Source of the DNA: an uncultured Erysipelotrichaceae bacterium
GTDB lineage: Bacteria > Bacillota_I > Bacilli_A > Erysipelotrichales > Erysipelotrichaceae
DNA: 14,833 bases
Reading direction: 5' to 3'
NCBI GenBank assembly: GCA_947385085.1
Contig: CANDJN010000043.1
Location: 1-14,833, forward strand
A program made the translations under genes and the position numbers. This document shows, piece by piece, positions 1 to 5,998 of the stretch (position 1 is the first letter of the stretch; the number at the start of each line of letters is the position of its first letter). The notes under the pieces are model-generated. The model did no database searches and had not been told where the DNA came from. It saw only the letters and a program-made list of their open reading frames with translations.

Positions 1-1
1 A

Positions 2-73
2 AAGACTAAAATCCACTTCGCTGCCTTCAAAGTGGAAATAAACTTTTCACTTCAGGGAGGCGGTAATTGTTAA
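2..73 (+). CDS. Possible 3' end of an upstream gene (partial)
   Basis: The frame starting at base 2 is open to a TAA at 71-73 and gives 23 residues ending in QGGGNC. The residues alternate in a beta-strand-like way, but there are too few to identify a family. A second frame (from base 3) stays open to a TAA at 39-41, so the choice is uncertain. CCACTT at 13-18 and AAGTGG at 30-35 form a 6-bp inverted repeat inside it, without a T tract. This stretch may equally be noncoding DNA upstream of rpmG. Confidence 0.25.
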   Translation, partial: KTKIHFAAFKVEINFSLQGGGNC

Positions 74-80
74 AAAAGTA

Positions 81-110
81 TTAGCATTTTGCATTATAGT
101 ATGATATAAT
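81..110 (+). promoter_or_regulatory. rpmG promoter, extended -10
   Basis: TGATATAAT at 102-110 is a perfect extended -10 (TG at 102-103, TATAAT at 105-110). A weak -35, TTAGCA at 81-86, lies 18 bases upstream. The -10 ends 30 bases before the rpmG start, leaving room for a short leader carrying a GAGGAGG ribosome binding site. The same nine-base element recurs at two other promoters in this window. Confidence 0.75.
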
Positions 111-140
111 GCAATGGCAGTAAGAACGAGGAGGTATAGC

Positions 141-290
141 ATGAGAGATCGTATTACTTTCAAGTGCTCAGAATGCGGTGAAGAGAACTACATCGGAACA
201 CGAAACAAACGTAAAAATCCGGAACGTATGCAGATCAATAAATTTTGCCCGCGTTGTAACAAGAAAACTTTACATAAAGAGAAAAAATAA
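141..290 (+). CDS. rpmG: 50S ribosomal protein L33
   Basis: This 49-residue protein is the small zinc-ribbon L33 of the large ribosomal subunit. It begins MRDRITFKCSECGEENY and carries two CxxC pairs, C9/C12 and C36/C39, so it is the zinc-binding form. The basic tail LHKEKK and the length are standard for the family. The start is set by a GAGGAGG site about 7 bases upstream. It has its own extended -10 promoter and is followed at once by an intrinsic terminator, so it is mostly transcribed alone, with some read-through possible into the hydrolase gene 45 bases downstream. Many Bacillota carry both zinc-binding and zinc-free L33 copies switched by zinc supply; whether a second copy exists cannot be seen here. 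Confidence 0.97.
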   Translation: MRDRITFKCSECGEENYIGTRNKRKNPERMQINKFCPRCNKKTLHKEKK

Positions 291-313
291 AAAGGGCCAG
301 CGGCTCTTTTTAT
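288..313 (+). terminator. Intrinsic terminator after rpmG
   Basis: AAAAGGGCC at 290-298 pairs with GGCTCTTTT at 302-310 (one G-U pair) around an AGC triloop, and the T run continues to 313. The stem starts at the rpmG stop codon. The hydrolase ribosome binding site follows at 321, so partial read-through could link the two genes. Confidence 0.85.
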
Positions 314-334
314 TTCTGAAAAAGGAGAATGCAC

Positions 335-949
335 ATGACAAAAATTGATTCATTAATATTGGGACCCTATGCGACAAATTGTTATTTATTGTGGAAGGAT
401 CGGCATGTTCTGATTGTCGATCCCGCCAGTAAAAGCAACAAGATCCATCAGTTGATTACGATGTTTGATGGTATTGTCGACGGTATTTATTTAACGCATG
501 GTCACTTTGATCATATTGCCGGTGTGGATGTCATGGTCGAACATTATCATTGTCCAGTATATATGAATGAGCTGGACATCCCCTTATTGACCAATCCCTA
601 TCTGAATGTTTCCGCAGGAAGCGGCTTAGGAAATGTGGTAGTTGACAGTGAGGTAAAGGCCTTGGCGCCAAACGAAAACACGATCGGCGCATTTTCCTTT
701 ACCTTGGTGGACGCTCCGGGACACAGCGAAGGCAGTTGCTTGATGCTGTGGGAAAATCATATGATCTGCGGTGATGTTATTTTTAAAGGCAGCATTGGAC
801 GAACGGATCTGGTCGGGGGCTCGAATATCAAAATGATGCAGAGTCTACAGATGATTCGTTCTTTGGATCCCGATTACATCATATATCCAGGTCATGGTGA
901 ACAGACAACGCTGTTGGAGGAATTGAAAACCAATCCGTATTTGATGTAA
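335..949 (+). CDS. Metallo-beta-lactamase-fold hydrolase (YqgX / glyoxalase II-like)
   Basis: This 204-residue soluble protein has the metal ligands of a single-domain metallo-beta-lactamase-fold hydrolase: THGHFDH at 54-60 (H55, H57, D59, H60), APGHSEGS with H130, CGDVIF with D147, and the late histidine in YPGHGEQTT (H187). This pattern and length match the YqgX group, usually annotated as hydroxyacylglutathione hydrolase-like. The dedicated glyoxalase II C-terminal substrate domain is missing, so the thioester substrate is unknown. The start at 335 is preferred over an in-frame ATG at 329 because AAAGGAG at 321-327 is then 7 bases away. In Bacillus subtilis a homologue (yqgX) lies just upstream of comG, as here. 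No obvious intrinsic terminator follows. Confidence 0.9.
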   Translation: MTKIDSLILGPYATNCYLLWKDRHVLIVDPASKSNKIHQLITMFDGIVDGIYLTHGHFDHIAGVDVMVEHYHCPVYMNELDIPLLTNPYLNVSAGSGLGNVVVDSEVKALAPNENTIGAFSFTLVDAPGHSEGSCLMLWENHMICGDVIFKGSIGRTDLVGGSNIKMMQSLQMIRSLDPDYIIYPGHGEQTTLLEELKTNPYLM

Positions 950-1111
950 TATTCATATAAGAAAATATAATACTGTGGTGAAATAGGGCATAGGAGAAAG
1001 CATATTTCATAAAAATGTATTACACTTAACATTTATCGCTATGTAAGAGATATGGTATGATTGTGCATAAAGTCTGATTGATTATAGGATAAGTAAAATC
1101 GATTTATCGGT

Positions 1112-1150
1112 AAAAGGGGCAGGAAGTGAGCATTCGCTTTATGCCTTTTT
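1112..1150 (+). terminator. Terminator-like hairpin in the comG leader
   Basis: AAAGGGGCA at 1113-1121 pairs with TGCCTTTTT at 1142-1150 using two G-U pairs. Inside, AAGTG (1124-1128) pairs with CGCTT (1135-1139) around an AGCATT loop, so the whole element is one long stem with a small internal loop. The T run forms part of the stem. It could end transcripts from the hydrolase gene or act as an attenuator inside the comG leader, depending on where the comG promoter lies. Confidence 0.6.
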
Positions 1151-1199
1151 ATGTGGCCATACAACCTAAGCATCTATTGTTTTAAGGAAGGGAGTGCAA

Positions 1200-1217
1200 A
1201 TGGAAAAAGCAATCTGA
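1200..1217 (+). CDS. Five-codon leader ORF (MEKAI)
   Basis: An ATG at 1200 follows the strong site AAGGAAGGGAG (1184-1194) at good spacing and encodes MEKAI before TGA at 1215-1217. The base after the stop is C. A ribosome moving +1 at the stop would enter a frame open to 1331, just 11 bases before the comGA start. It may be a leader peptide, a remnant of a small gene or chance. The ribosome binding site is the best evidence that anything is translated here. Confidence 0.3.
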   Translation: MEKAI

Positions 1218-1342
1218 CAGTGATAAATGTCGTCATCATTATGATCGGTTAAAATATCAAAATGTTGCTACATTTCCTGATTATTCACTTAATTTTAGTA
1301 AATACAAAAAGAAAAACGAAAAGAATATATGAGGAAGTGATA

Positions 1343-2344
1343 ATGATGCAGGAACAATTAAATCAGCTGATCGAACTGGGTATACAGAAACAGGCTACGG
1401 ATTTTCACTTTGTATTATATCAAAATTCCCTGCGGGTTTTGCTTAGGGGCAGAAATGGCATGGAGGAAGTGCATAGTGCCGCAATCGGTTTGCGGTTATT
1501 TCATTATCTGAAATACATAGCCAATCTGGATTTGGGAAACTGTGATAAACCGCAGTCAGGAGGTTTTCAGTTGGAGTTACATGGTCAAACCCTGTTTTTT
1601 CGCTTTTCTTTGATTACTTCCTTTGATAAGGAAACCGGAGTGTTGCGAATTTTGAACAATCATTCCCGAATTTGTTTGGATGATTTAAGCAGTGAGAAAA
1701 AACAAACGGCGATCTTTCGACGCTGGACCCGCTGCCGCAGCGGACTGGTGATATTTTCCGGGCCCACCGGAAGCGGGAAAACTACTACACTGTTTGCTTT
1801 ATTGGATGAAATTGCCAAGCTTGGCACTGCGAAGATTATGACCTTGGAGGATCCAATCGAAATTCATGATTCTCGCTTTGTTCAACTTGCCATTAATGAA
1901 ACGGGCGGCTTTACGTATGAAGAAGGGATTCGCCAGTTGATGCGCCATGATCCCGATGTGATTATGATCGGTGAAATTCGCGATTCCTACAGCGCCAAGA
2001 TGGCATATCGTTGCGCCTTAACCGGTCATATGGTCTTTTCCAGCATTCATGCCCGCAATGCACGGGAAGCGTTAAAGCGACTACAGGAATTGGGGGTGGA
2101 TAAGCAGGAATGGCAGAATACGTTAACCGCCATTTGTGCCCAGCGATTGTATATGAGGAAAAACAATGAAAAGGAGCGAATCTGTATTTATGAAATCTTG
2201 GAGGGAACAAAGCTACAAAGCGCCTTGGAAGATAAGGAAATTGTCGATCATGAAGACATTGAGGTCAAAATCTTACAAGCTGTGGAAAAGCAGCTTATTT
2301 CCAAAACGGCAGCCCAAGGCGATTTGTACACTGAAACGTTTTGA
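1343..2344 (+). CDS. comGA: Competence pseudopilus assembly ATPase ComGA
   Basis: This 333-residue protein is the cytoplasmic GspE/PilB-type ATPase that powers assembly of the transformation pseudopilus. It has all four motor motifs: Walker A GPTGSGKTT at 140-148, the Asp box TLEDPIE at 167-173, Walker B with DPDVIMIGEIRD at 203-214, and the His box TGHMVFSSIH at 227-236. The C-terminal region has no obvious tetracysteine zinc site. An ATG at 1262 is in frame but has no ribosome binding site and would add a hydrophobic, lysine-rich stretch; GAGGAAG at 1331-1337 supports the start at 1343 (or the adjacent ATG at 1346). Length is close to B. subtilis ComGA (about 356). It is the first gene of a seven-gene operon and its 3' end overlaps comGB. 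Confidence 0.93.
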   Translation: MMQEQLNQLIELGIQKQATDFHFVLYQNSLRVLLRGRNGMEEVHSAAIGLRLFHYLKYIANLDLGNCDKPQSGGFQLELHGQTLFFRFSLITSFDKETGVLRILNNHSRICLDDLSSEKKQTAIFRRWTRCRSGLVIFSGPTGSGKTTTLFALLDEIAKLGTAKIMTLEDPIEIHDSRFVQLAINETGGFTYEEGIRQLMRHDPDVIMIGEIRDSYSAKMAYRCALTGHMVFSSIHARNAREALKRLQELGVDKQEWQNTLTAICAQRLYMRKNNEKERICIYEILEGTKLQSALEDKEIVDHEDIEVKILQAVEKQLISKTAAQGDLYTETF

Positions 2345-3278
2345 ATGGGAGGCTTTGGCAAACCTATTACAACAGGGTTATACTTTTGCGGATGCGTTTA
2401 TGTTGATTCAAGAATATGCGGCGCTATTGCGAGAATTGGAACAGGGAAAGGCGTTGGCTGAACTACTTGTTCAAGGTCATCACGGTAGCTTTTATGATCA
2501 CTTACGTTTTTTTCTGAAAATTACCTCACTGAGTGAAGCGATTACATCCGCGTTGGAGATGGATGACGTCATGAAAAATATGCGCAGCCGCATGCTGAAA
2601 CAAGCCCGTTATCCGATGCTTTTATTCATCATGTCGTTTTTTACATTGTATGTATTTACGGCACAGATCTTACCACAACTCATGCAAAGCTTTGCGCTGG
2701 ATGAGGAAAGCAACATGTGGATGAGCGCCATTGTTATATTGCGAGGATTCGCTATGATGATTCTGGGAATTGTATGTGTACTGTTGATTGTAGCTTTGAT
2801 TGCCAGCCGCTCCTCAACGTGGAAGCTTGGGAGCTTGACTTGCTTGCGTTTTACATCATTGCCACAACAATACTGTTCATATTTATTAGCTGGTTATTTT
2901 GCCCAGCTGCTTCATCATGGTATAACGACCAAGAATGCATTTGCCTTTCTCACTCAATGCGATGCCAGCGTATTATTAAAGCATTGTACGTCTAAAATGG
3001 AAGCGCAGCTACAGGAAGGGATACCTTTAGAAGACTGTCTTTCCGCTCAGGATTGGCTGGATCAGGCATTTGTGAGGATGTGGATGATTGCCGAGCATAC
3101 GCACAATATGGAGACATCGCTGCGGCAATATCAGCGTCACCAAGAAGCCGCTTGGGAACAGTTGTTAAAGCGATTTGGTATGGGCATCCAAATCAGTACG
3201 TATCTCTTTGTTGGAATTATGGTCATTCTTGTTTATCAAATCATGCTGGTGCCGCTACAAATGATGGAGTCTATGTAA
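2250..3278 (+). CDS. comGB: Competence pseudopilus membrane platform protein ComGB
   Basis: This is the polytopic GspF/PilC-family platform protein that couples the ComGA ATPase to the pseudopilins. With the ATG at 2250 it has 342 residues. The family N-terminal pattern begins near RFEWEALANLLQQGY. Hydrophobic segments lie at about 122-143, 160-184 and 311-335, the usual arrangement of two T2SF repeats. The start is uncertain: the frame stays open upstream within comGA, and homology alone would place the start some 25 residues later, where there is no ATG, so a non-ATG start close to the comGA stop is possible. The overlap with comGA of about 95 bases is long but real at protein level, since both motifs are intact. 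A good comGC ribosome binding site follows. Confidence 0.88.
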   Translation: MKTLRSKSYKLWKSSLFPKRQPKAICTLKRFEWEALANLLQQGYTFADAFMLIQEYAALLRELEQGKALAELLVQGHHGSFYDHLRFFLKITSLSEAITSALEMDDVMKNMRSRMLKQARYPMLLFIMSFFTLYVFTAQILPQLMQSFALDEESNMWMSAIVILRGFAMMILGIVCVLLIVALIASRSSTWKLGSLTCLRFTSLPQQYCSYLLAGYFAQLLHHGITTKNAFAFLTQCDASVLLKHCTSKMEAQLQEGIPLEDCLSAQDWLDQAFVRMWMIAEHTHNMETSLRQYQRHQEAAWEQLLKRFGMGIQISTYLFVGIMVILVYQIMLVPLQMMESM

Positions 3279-3290
3279 AGGAGGAAAAAC

Positions 3291-3593
3291 ATGAAGAAGA
3301 ATCAAGACGGTTTTACAATTCTGGAAATGATTATTGTTTTATCTATTATTGCTTTGGTATTTTTGCTGACCTTGCCCAATATTCAACAAAAGCAGGAAAT
3401 CATTCATGATAAGGGATGTGAAGCACTGGTAGAGGTCGTGAATGCACAGATTCTACTGTATGAAGTCGATCACCTCGTACCGCCCACAAGCATCAATCAG
3501 CTGATAGCGGAAGGATATATCAAGGAAACACAGCGACGTTGTCCTGCCGGTGAAATGATCGAGATTGCGAATGGACAGGCACAGGCACACTGA
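3291..3593 (+). CDS. comGC: Major competence pseudopilin ComGC
   Basis: This 100-residue protein is the main subunit of the transformation pseudopilus. It has a class III prepilin leader MKKNQDG cut before FTILEM, with the conserved Glu at mature position 5, then a hydrophobic helix to about residue 28. Two cysteines, C43 and C84, fit the intramolecular disulfide known for B. subtilis ComGC. The AAAGGAGG site upstream is the strongest in the operon, in keeping with a need for more of this subunit than of the minor ones. The protein would be processed by a ComC-type prepilin peptidase, which is not encoded here. Confidence 0.93.
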   Translation: MKKNQDGFTILEMIIVLSIIALVFLLTLPNIQQKQEIIHDKGCEALVEVVNAQILLYEVDHLVPPTSINQLIAEGYIKETQRRCPAGEMIEIANGQAQAH

Positions 3594-3957
3594 GGGCTTC
3601 ACCATGATTGAAGTGCTGCTGGTATTGATGATATTATGTTTCGTATTGCTGCTATTTCCGCTGATGCATACCCGCCATCATGATTTTACCTTACGCATGG
3701 AACAGCTAAAGCAGCTGCTATTATTACAACAGGAGTTGGCGATTCAGGAAGTAGAAACGATTACGGTTATCTTTGATCAAACAAAAATGCAAGTAGGAGC
3801 GGATACTTATGAGCTTGGTATGACATGCGTTGGCAGTGTTATCTTCCATCCTAACGGCAACGTCGATCGTGCTCAAACATTGCGCTGTTATCAAGGGGAA
3901 CAGGCAGGCTCACTGGTGATTCAGCTGGGAAGTGGGCGAATGTATATTGCAAAATAA
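3571..3957 (+). CDS. comGD: Minor competence pseudopilin ComGD
   Basis: This 128-residue protein has the prepilin leader MDRHRHTEG followed by FTMIEVLLVLMIL, with the expected Glu at mature position 5 and a hydrophobic helix. The rest is a small beta-rich domain of GspH/ComGD type. The ATG at 3571 lies inside comGC, giving a 23-base overlap, with only a weak ribosome binding site, so it is probably translated by coupling to comGC. A TTG two codons earlier is also possible. Its place in the operon supports the ComGD assignment more strongly than its sequence does. Confidence 0.85.
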   Translation: MDRHRHTEGFTMIEVLLVLMILCFVLLLFPLMHTRHHDFTLRMEQLKQLLLLQQELAIQEVETITVIFDQTKMQVGADTYELGMTCVGSVIFHPNGNVDRAQTLRCYQGEQAGSLVIQLGSGRMYIAK

Positions 3958-4126
3958 CAGAGGGAGTTTACTCATTGATGTTTTGTTGGCGTTGTTTATC
4001 ATCGGCTGGATGATCGAATTGCTTTATGGTGCTTTATGCTTGTCAGTGCACTTTCAAAATCAACCACAGAAGGAGGATCGATTTCATGAAATATATGAAC
4101 GCGCAGTCCGGATTTACGATGATTGA
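3932..4126 (+). CDS. comGE: Minor pseudopilin ComGE-like
   Basis: This small protein (64 residues from GTG at 3932, or 59 from TTG at 3947) has a pseudopilin-like start: NNRG followed by SLLIDVLLALFIIGWMIELL. The residue at mature position 5 is Asp rather than the usual Glu, and position 1 is Ser rather than Phe. After the helix it has only about 30 residues, short even for ComGE. There is no ATG start and no clear ribosome binding site; it overlaps comGD, and comGF in turn overlaps its end, so translation is probably coupled. The identity rests on its position between comGD and comGF and on the prepilin-like helix. The TTG start gives the more typical short leader MQNNRG. Confidence 0.7.
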   Translation: MGECILQNNRGSLLIDVLLALFIIGWMIELLYGALCLSVHFQNQPQKEDRFHEIYERAVRIYDD

Positions 4127-4490
4127 AGTTTTACTTGCTTTACTGGGCACTTCATTATGCACACTGCTATGCGTTCAAATTGCTACCCTCATAGGGCATC
4201 ATCAAATAAACGATCATCGGGTAGAGGATGAAATTGCCATCAAGCAGTTACGTTTGATATTGGCGCAAAGCGAAATAATGGATGTAGAGGAACAATGCTT
4301 ATCTTTTTATTATCATGAGGATGTTTTTCGCTTGGTTCGCTATGAAGACAAGCTAGTCAAACGAAAGGGCTTTGAAGTTATGCTACAGGATGTTGATTCT
4401 ATACAGTTCTATCAAGAAAACATGTGCATTTTCTTATCTTATCGCCGCGATGATAGGGAACGACAAGTGGAGCTTGCTTGTGAAGAATAG
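4086..4490 (+). CDS. comGF: Minor pseudopilin ComGF
   Basis: This 134-residue protein has leader MKYMNAQSG then FTMIEVLLALLG, with Glu at mature position 5, followed by a GspJ/ComGF-like domain. The start is set by AGGAGG at 4071-4076, nine bases upstream; the longer frame from 4026 has no such site and would bury the prepilin leader. The first 41 bases overlap the comGE reading frame and the last 11 overlap comGG. ComGF acts with the other minor subunits to prime pseudopilus assembly at the membrane. Confidence 0.85.
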   Translation: MKYMNAQSGFTMIEVLLALLGTSLCTLLCVQIATLIGHHQINDHRVEDEIAIKQLRLILAQSEIMDVEEQCLSFYYHEDVFRLVRYEDKLVKRKGFEVMLQDVDSIQFYQENMCIFLSYRRDDRERQVELACEE

Positions 4491-4887
4491 CGGCTTTGCG
4501 AGTATATATTCCTTATTGCTTTTGGAAATCGTTGTGGCATTTGCACTCATGTTGATTACTGCTGCGACTTCCTTATCTGCATCTGATCCGCAGTCCTTAC
4601 ACTATGAGGCAGAGCTTTTTGCGATATATCACATCAAGGCACAAATCAAGGATATGGATAATTCGCAACCATCAGAAAATGAGGATATAACGGTTAATGA
4701 TGAAAAAGGAACACCGGGTGAGGACGAGTTCATCATTCCTTATGAGAATTTAAGCTATGAGGGTATCACCATAGAATTTTACTATGAAAGGGATCATGTG
4801 GATGTATATTACCAAGATGTTCACCTATGTATTTACTTTGATCCCGCTTATAAAAGAATTACTAATTTGGTATATCTTTCTCAATGA
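4480..4887 (+). CDS. comGG: Minor pseudopilin ComGG-like
   Basis: This protein of about 135 residues starts at a GTG (4480) with GGAG seven bases upstream, giving a short leader MKNSG before FASIYSLLLLEIVVAF and a hydrophobic helix. There is no Glu at mature position 5, which is tolerated in ComGG proteins. A central acidic, low-complexity segment (near NEDITVNDEKGTPGEDE) has no counterpart I recognise, and the C-terminal half is rich in Tyr. An in-frame ATG at 4450 is an alternative. The assignment rests on being the last pseudopilin-like gene of the operon. Its stop overlaps an ATG (ATGA at 4884), and the next gene's better start is at 4917. Confidence 0.72.
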   Translation: MKNSGFASIYSLLLLEIVVAFALMLITAATSLSASDPQSLHYEAELFAIYHIKAQIKDMDNSQPSENEDITVNDEKGTPGEDEFIIPYENLSYEGITIEFYYERDHVDVYYQDVHLCIYFDPAYKRITNLVYLSQ

Positions 4888-4916
4888 GTGCCAAAGTAAT
4901 AAAAGAAGGTGATAAG

Positions 4917-5246
4917 ATGCTGCTCAACATTATTACAAGTCTATGCTTTTATACATTCATGATGGCATTGGGACATATCCTGTGCTTTGTGGAACCGATG
5001 GGCTATCACACGATTCCGATTTTCTTCCTTTTCCTAGTTTTAACCATGGGCCTGTATCACGAGAACTGTAAGGCAATGGAAATCAAAGACTTTATCATAT
5101 GTGCTTTATTTGTAGTCCTTTGTGCCGGTTATTTTTATTATAATCATTATTCATATACAGTGGATGTGATCGCATATATGTATTTGGCGGCGTTTTTACC
5201 GTTTGTATCGTTTGCCTCCGGCATTCGCTACCGCAGTCTAATGTGA
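4917..5246 (+). CDS. Small four-helix membrane protein, unknown function
   Basis: I do not recognise this gene. The 109-residue product has about four hydrophobic segments, near residues 3-24, 30-47, 58-75 and 82-101, with short polar connectors and a basic tail IRYRSLM. AAGAAGGTGAT just upstream favours ATG at 4917; an ATG at 4884, overlapping the comGG stop, would add 11 polar residues. It has no promoter of its own and stands last in the comG transcription unit, before the efp promoter, so it is likely co-expressed with competence genes. Whether it helps DNA uptake or is only carried along cannot be told. Confidence 0.7.
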   Translation: MLLNIITSLCFYTFMMALGHILCFVEPMGYHTIPIFFLFLVLTMGLYHENCKAMEIKDFIICALFVVLCAGYFYYNHYSYTVDVIAYMYLAAFLPFVSFASGIRYRSLM

Positions 5247-5252
5247 AAAAAT

Positions 5253-5281
5253 TTGACGACAATCATAAAATGCTTTAAAAT
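5253..5281 (+). promoter_or_regulatory. efp promoter
   Basis: TTGACG at 5253-5258 and TAAAAT at 5276-5281 are separated by exactly 17 bases, a near-consensus vegetative promoter. It starts just after the small membrane protein gene and ends 32 bases before the efp ATG, so efp is probably expressed independently of comG. Confidence 0.82.
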
Positions 5282-5313
5282 AGTAGAGGATAAAACAAAG
5301 AAAGGTGAATGAT

Positions 5314-5877
5314 ATGATATCCTCTAATGATTTAAAACCAGGTATGACAATCCAGCAGGACGGTAATATATTCGTCGTATTAGAACAAAGTCAAAATAAA
5401 ACGGCACGCTCTGCAATGGTGGTAAAGGCGAAGGTGCGCAATTTGCGAACCGGTTCTAATGTGGAGCTTTCTTGGGGCGGCGGTGACAAAATTCAGCCGG
5501 CACGTATTGATAAGAAGGAAATGCAGTATCTGTATGATACTGATGAAGCATTGGTATTCATGGATAATGAAACATATGAACAAATCGAGATTCCCAAGGA
5601 TCGTTTGAAATGGGAAATGAATTTTATTAAACCTAATGACAATGTGATGATTTCGATGTTTGAAGGTGAAATCCTCGGTGTGATTCTGCCGGATAAGGCT
5701 ACTTTGCAAGTCGTGGAATGCGAACCGGCGGTAAAAGGTGATACGGCAACCAGCGCTTCTAAAAATGCCAAATTGGAAAGCGGCTTGGAAATCAAGGTTC
5801 CGCTGTTCATCGAACAGGATGAAATGATCGTTGTCAATACTGCGGATGGAAAATATTCCGGACGCGCAAAGGACTAA
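5314..5877 (+). CDS. efp: Translation elongation factor P
   Basis: This 187-residue protein is EF-P, which binds beside the ribosomal P site and relieves stalling at runs of proline. It has the three-domain length of the family, the KPGM start of the KOW-like domain, the VRNLRTG segment, and the C-terminal motif ending YSGRAKD. The loop tip that contacts the peptidyl transferase centre reads QNKTARSA, which places Arg at position 32 where B. subtilis has the modified Lys32 and E. coli has Lys34. AAAGGTGA upstream supports ATG at 5314 over a GTG at 5305. It has its own promoter and terminator. No recognisable EF-P modification gene lies in the window. Confidence 0.96.
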   Translation: MISSNDLKPGMTIQQDGNIFVVLEQSQNKTARSAMVVKAKVRNLRTGSNVELSWGGGDKIQPARIDKKEMQYLYDTDEALVFMDNETYEQIEIPKDRLKWEMNFIKPNDNVMISMFEGEILGVILPDKATLQVVECEPAVKGDTATSASKNAKLESGLEIKVPLFIEQDEMIVVNTADGKYSGRAKD

Positions 5878-5888
5878 GAAATGGAATG

Positions 5889-5913
5889 AGACCGCACTTA
5901 GCGGTTTTCTTTT
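5889..5913 (+). terminator. efp terminator
   Basis: ACCGC at 5891-5895 pairs with GCGGT at 5901-5905 around an ACTTA loop, extended by a G-U pair, and is followed by a T-rich tract to 5913. It lies 14 bases after the efp stop. Confidence 0.82.
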
Positions 5914-5963
5914 GGAATTTGTCAAGAATCTCTTTGTTTATCATACCAATCCGCTTTGAAGTT

Positions 5964-5972
5964 TGATATAAT
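5964..5972 (+). promoter_or_regulatory. Extended -10 promoter of the 5999 / cmk / der / gpsA unit
   Basis: TGATATAAT at 5964-5972 is an extended -10 identical to that of rpmG. There is no good -35 at 17 bases. Its end lies 26 bases before the ATG at 5999, with TTAGGAGGT as ribosome binding site between. It probably drives the whole unit up to the terminator near 10050. Confidence 0.72.
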
Positions 5973-5998
5973 AATAGCTGATTAGGAGGTTTTTTCTT

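Larger units (their letters stand above)
950..1342 (+). other. Long untranslated leader upstream of comGA
   Basis: This stretch of almost 400 bases carries no recognised gene. It holds a weak inverted repeat (TGAAATA 979-985 / TATTTCA 1003-1009), weak promoter-like hexamers near 1026-1056 and 1061-1090, a terminator-like hairpin at 1112-1150, and a strong ribosome binding site (AAGGAAGGGAG, 1184-1194) in front of a five-codon ORF at 1200-1217. The same strand is open in the +1 frame from 1186 to a TGA at 1329-1331. None of the common riboswitch cores was recognised. The layout suggests an attenuated or otherwise regulated leader for the competence operon. Confidence 0.5.

Noticed and set aside
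979..1009. TGAAATA / TATTTCA stem as a terminator of the hydrolase gene
   Set aside because: The stem is AT-only apart from one pair, the loop is large and there is no T tract.
1030..1200. A c-di-GMP, purine or other common riboswitch in the comG leader
   Set aside because: The conserved core sequences of these classes were looked for by eye and not found; only simple stems are visible.
1262..1342. N-terminal extension of ComGA starting at ATG 1262
   Set aside because: No ribosome binding site precedes it, the added residues are not ComGA-like, and GAGGAAG before 1343 gives a better start.
5380..5925. Long - strand frames opposite efp
   Set aside because: They mirror the codon pattern of efp, run through its terminator and show no start signals or family motifs.
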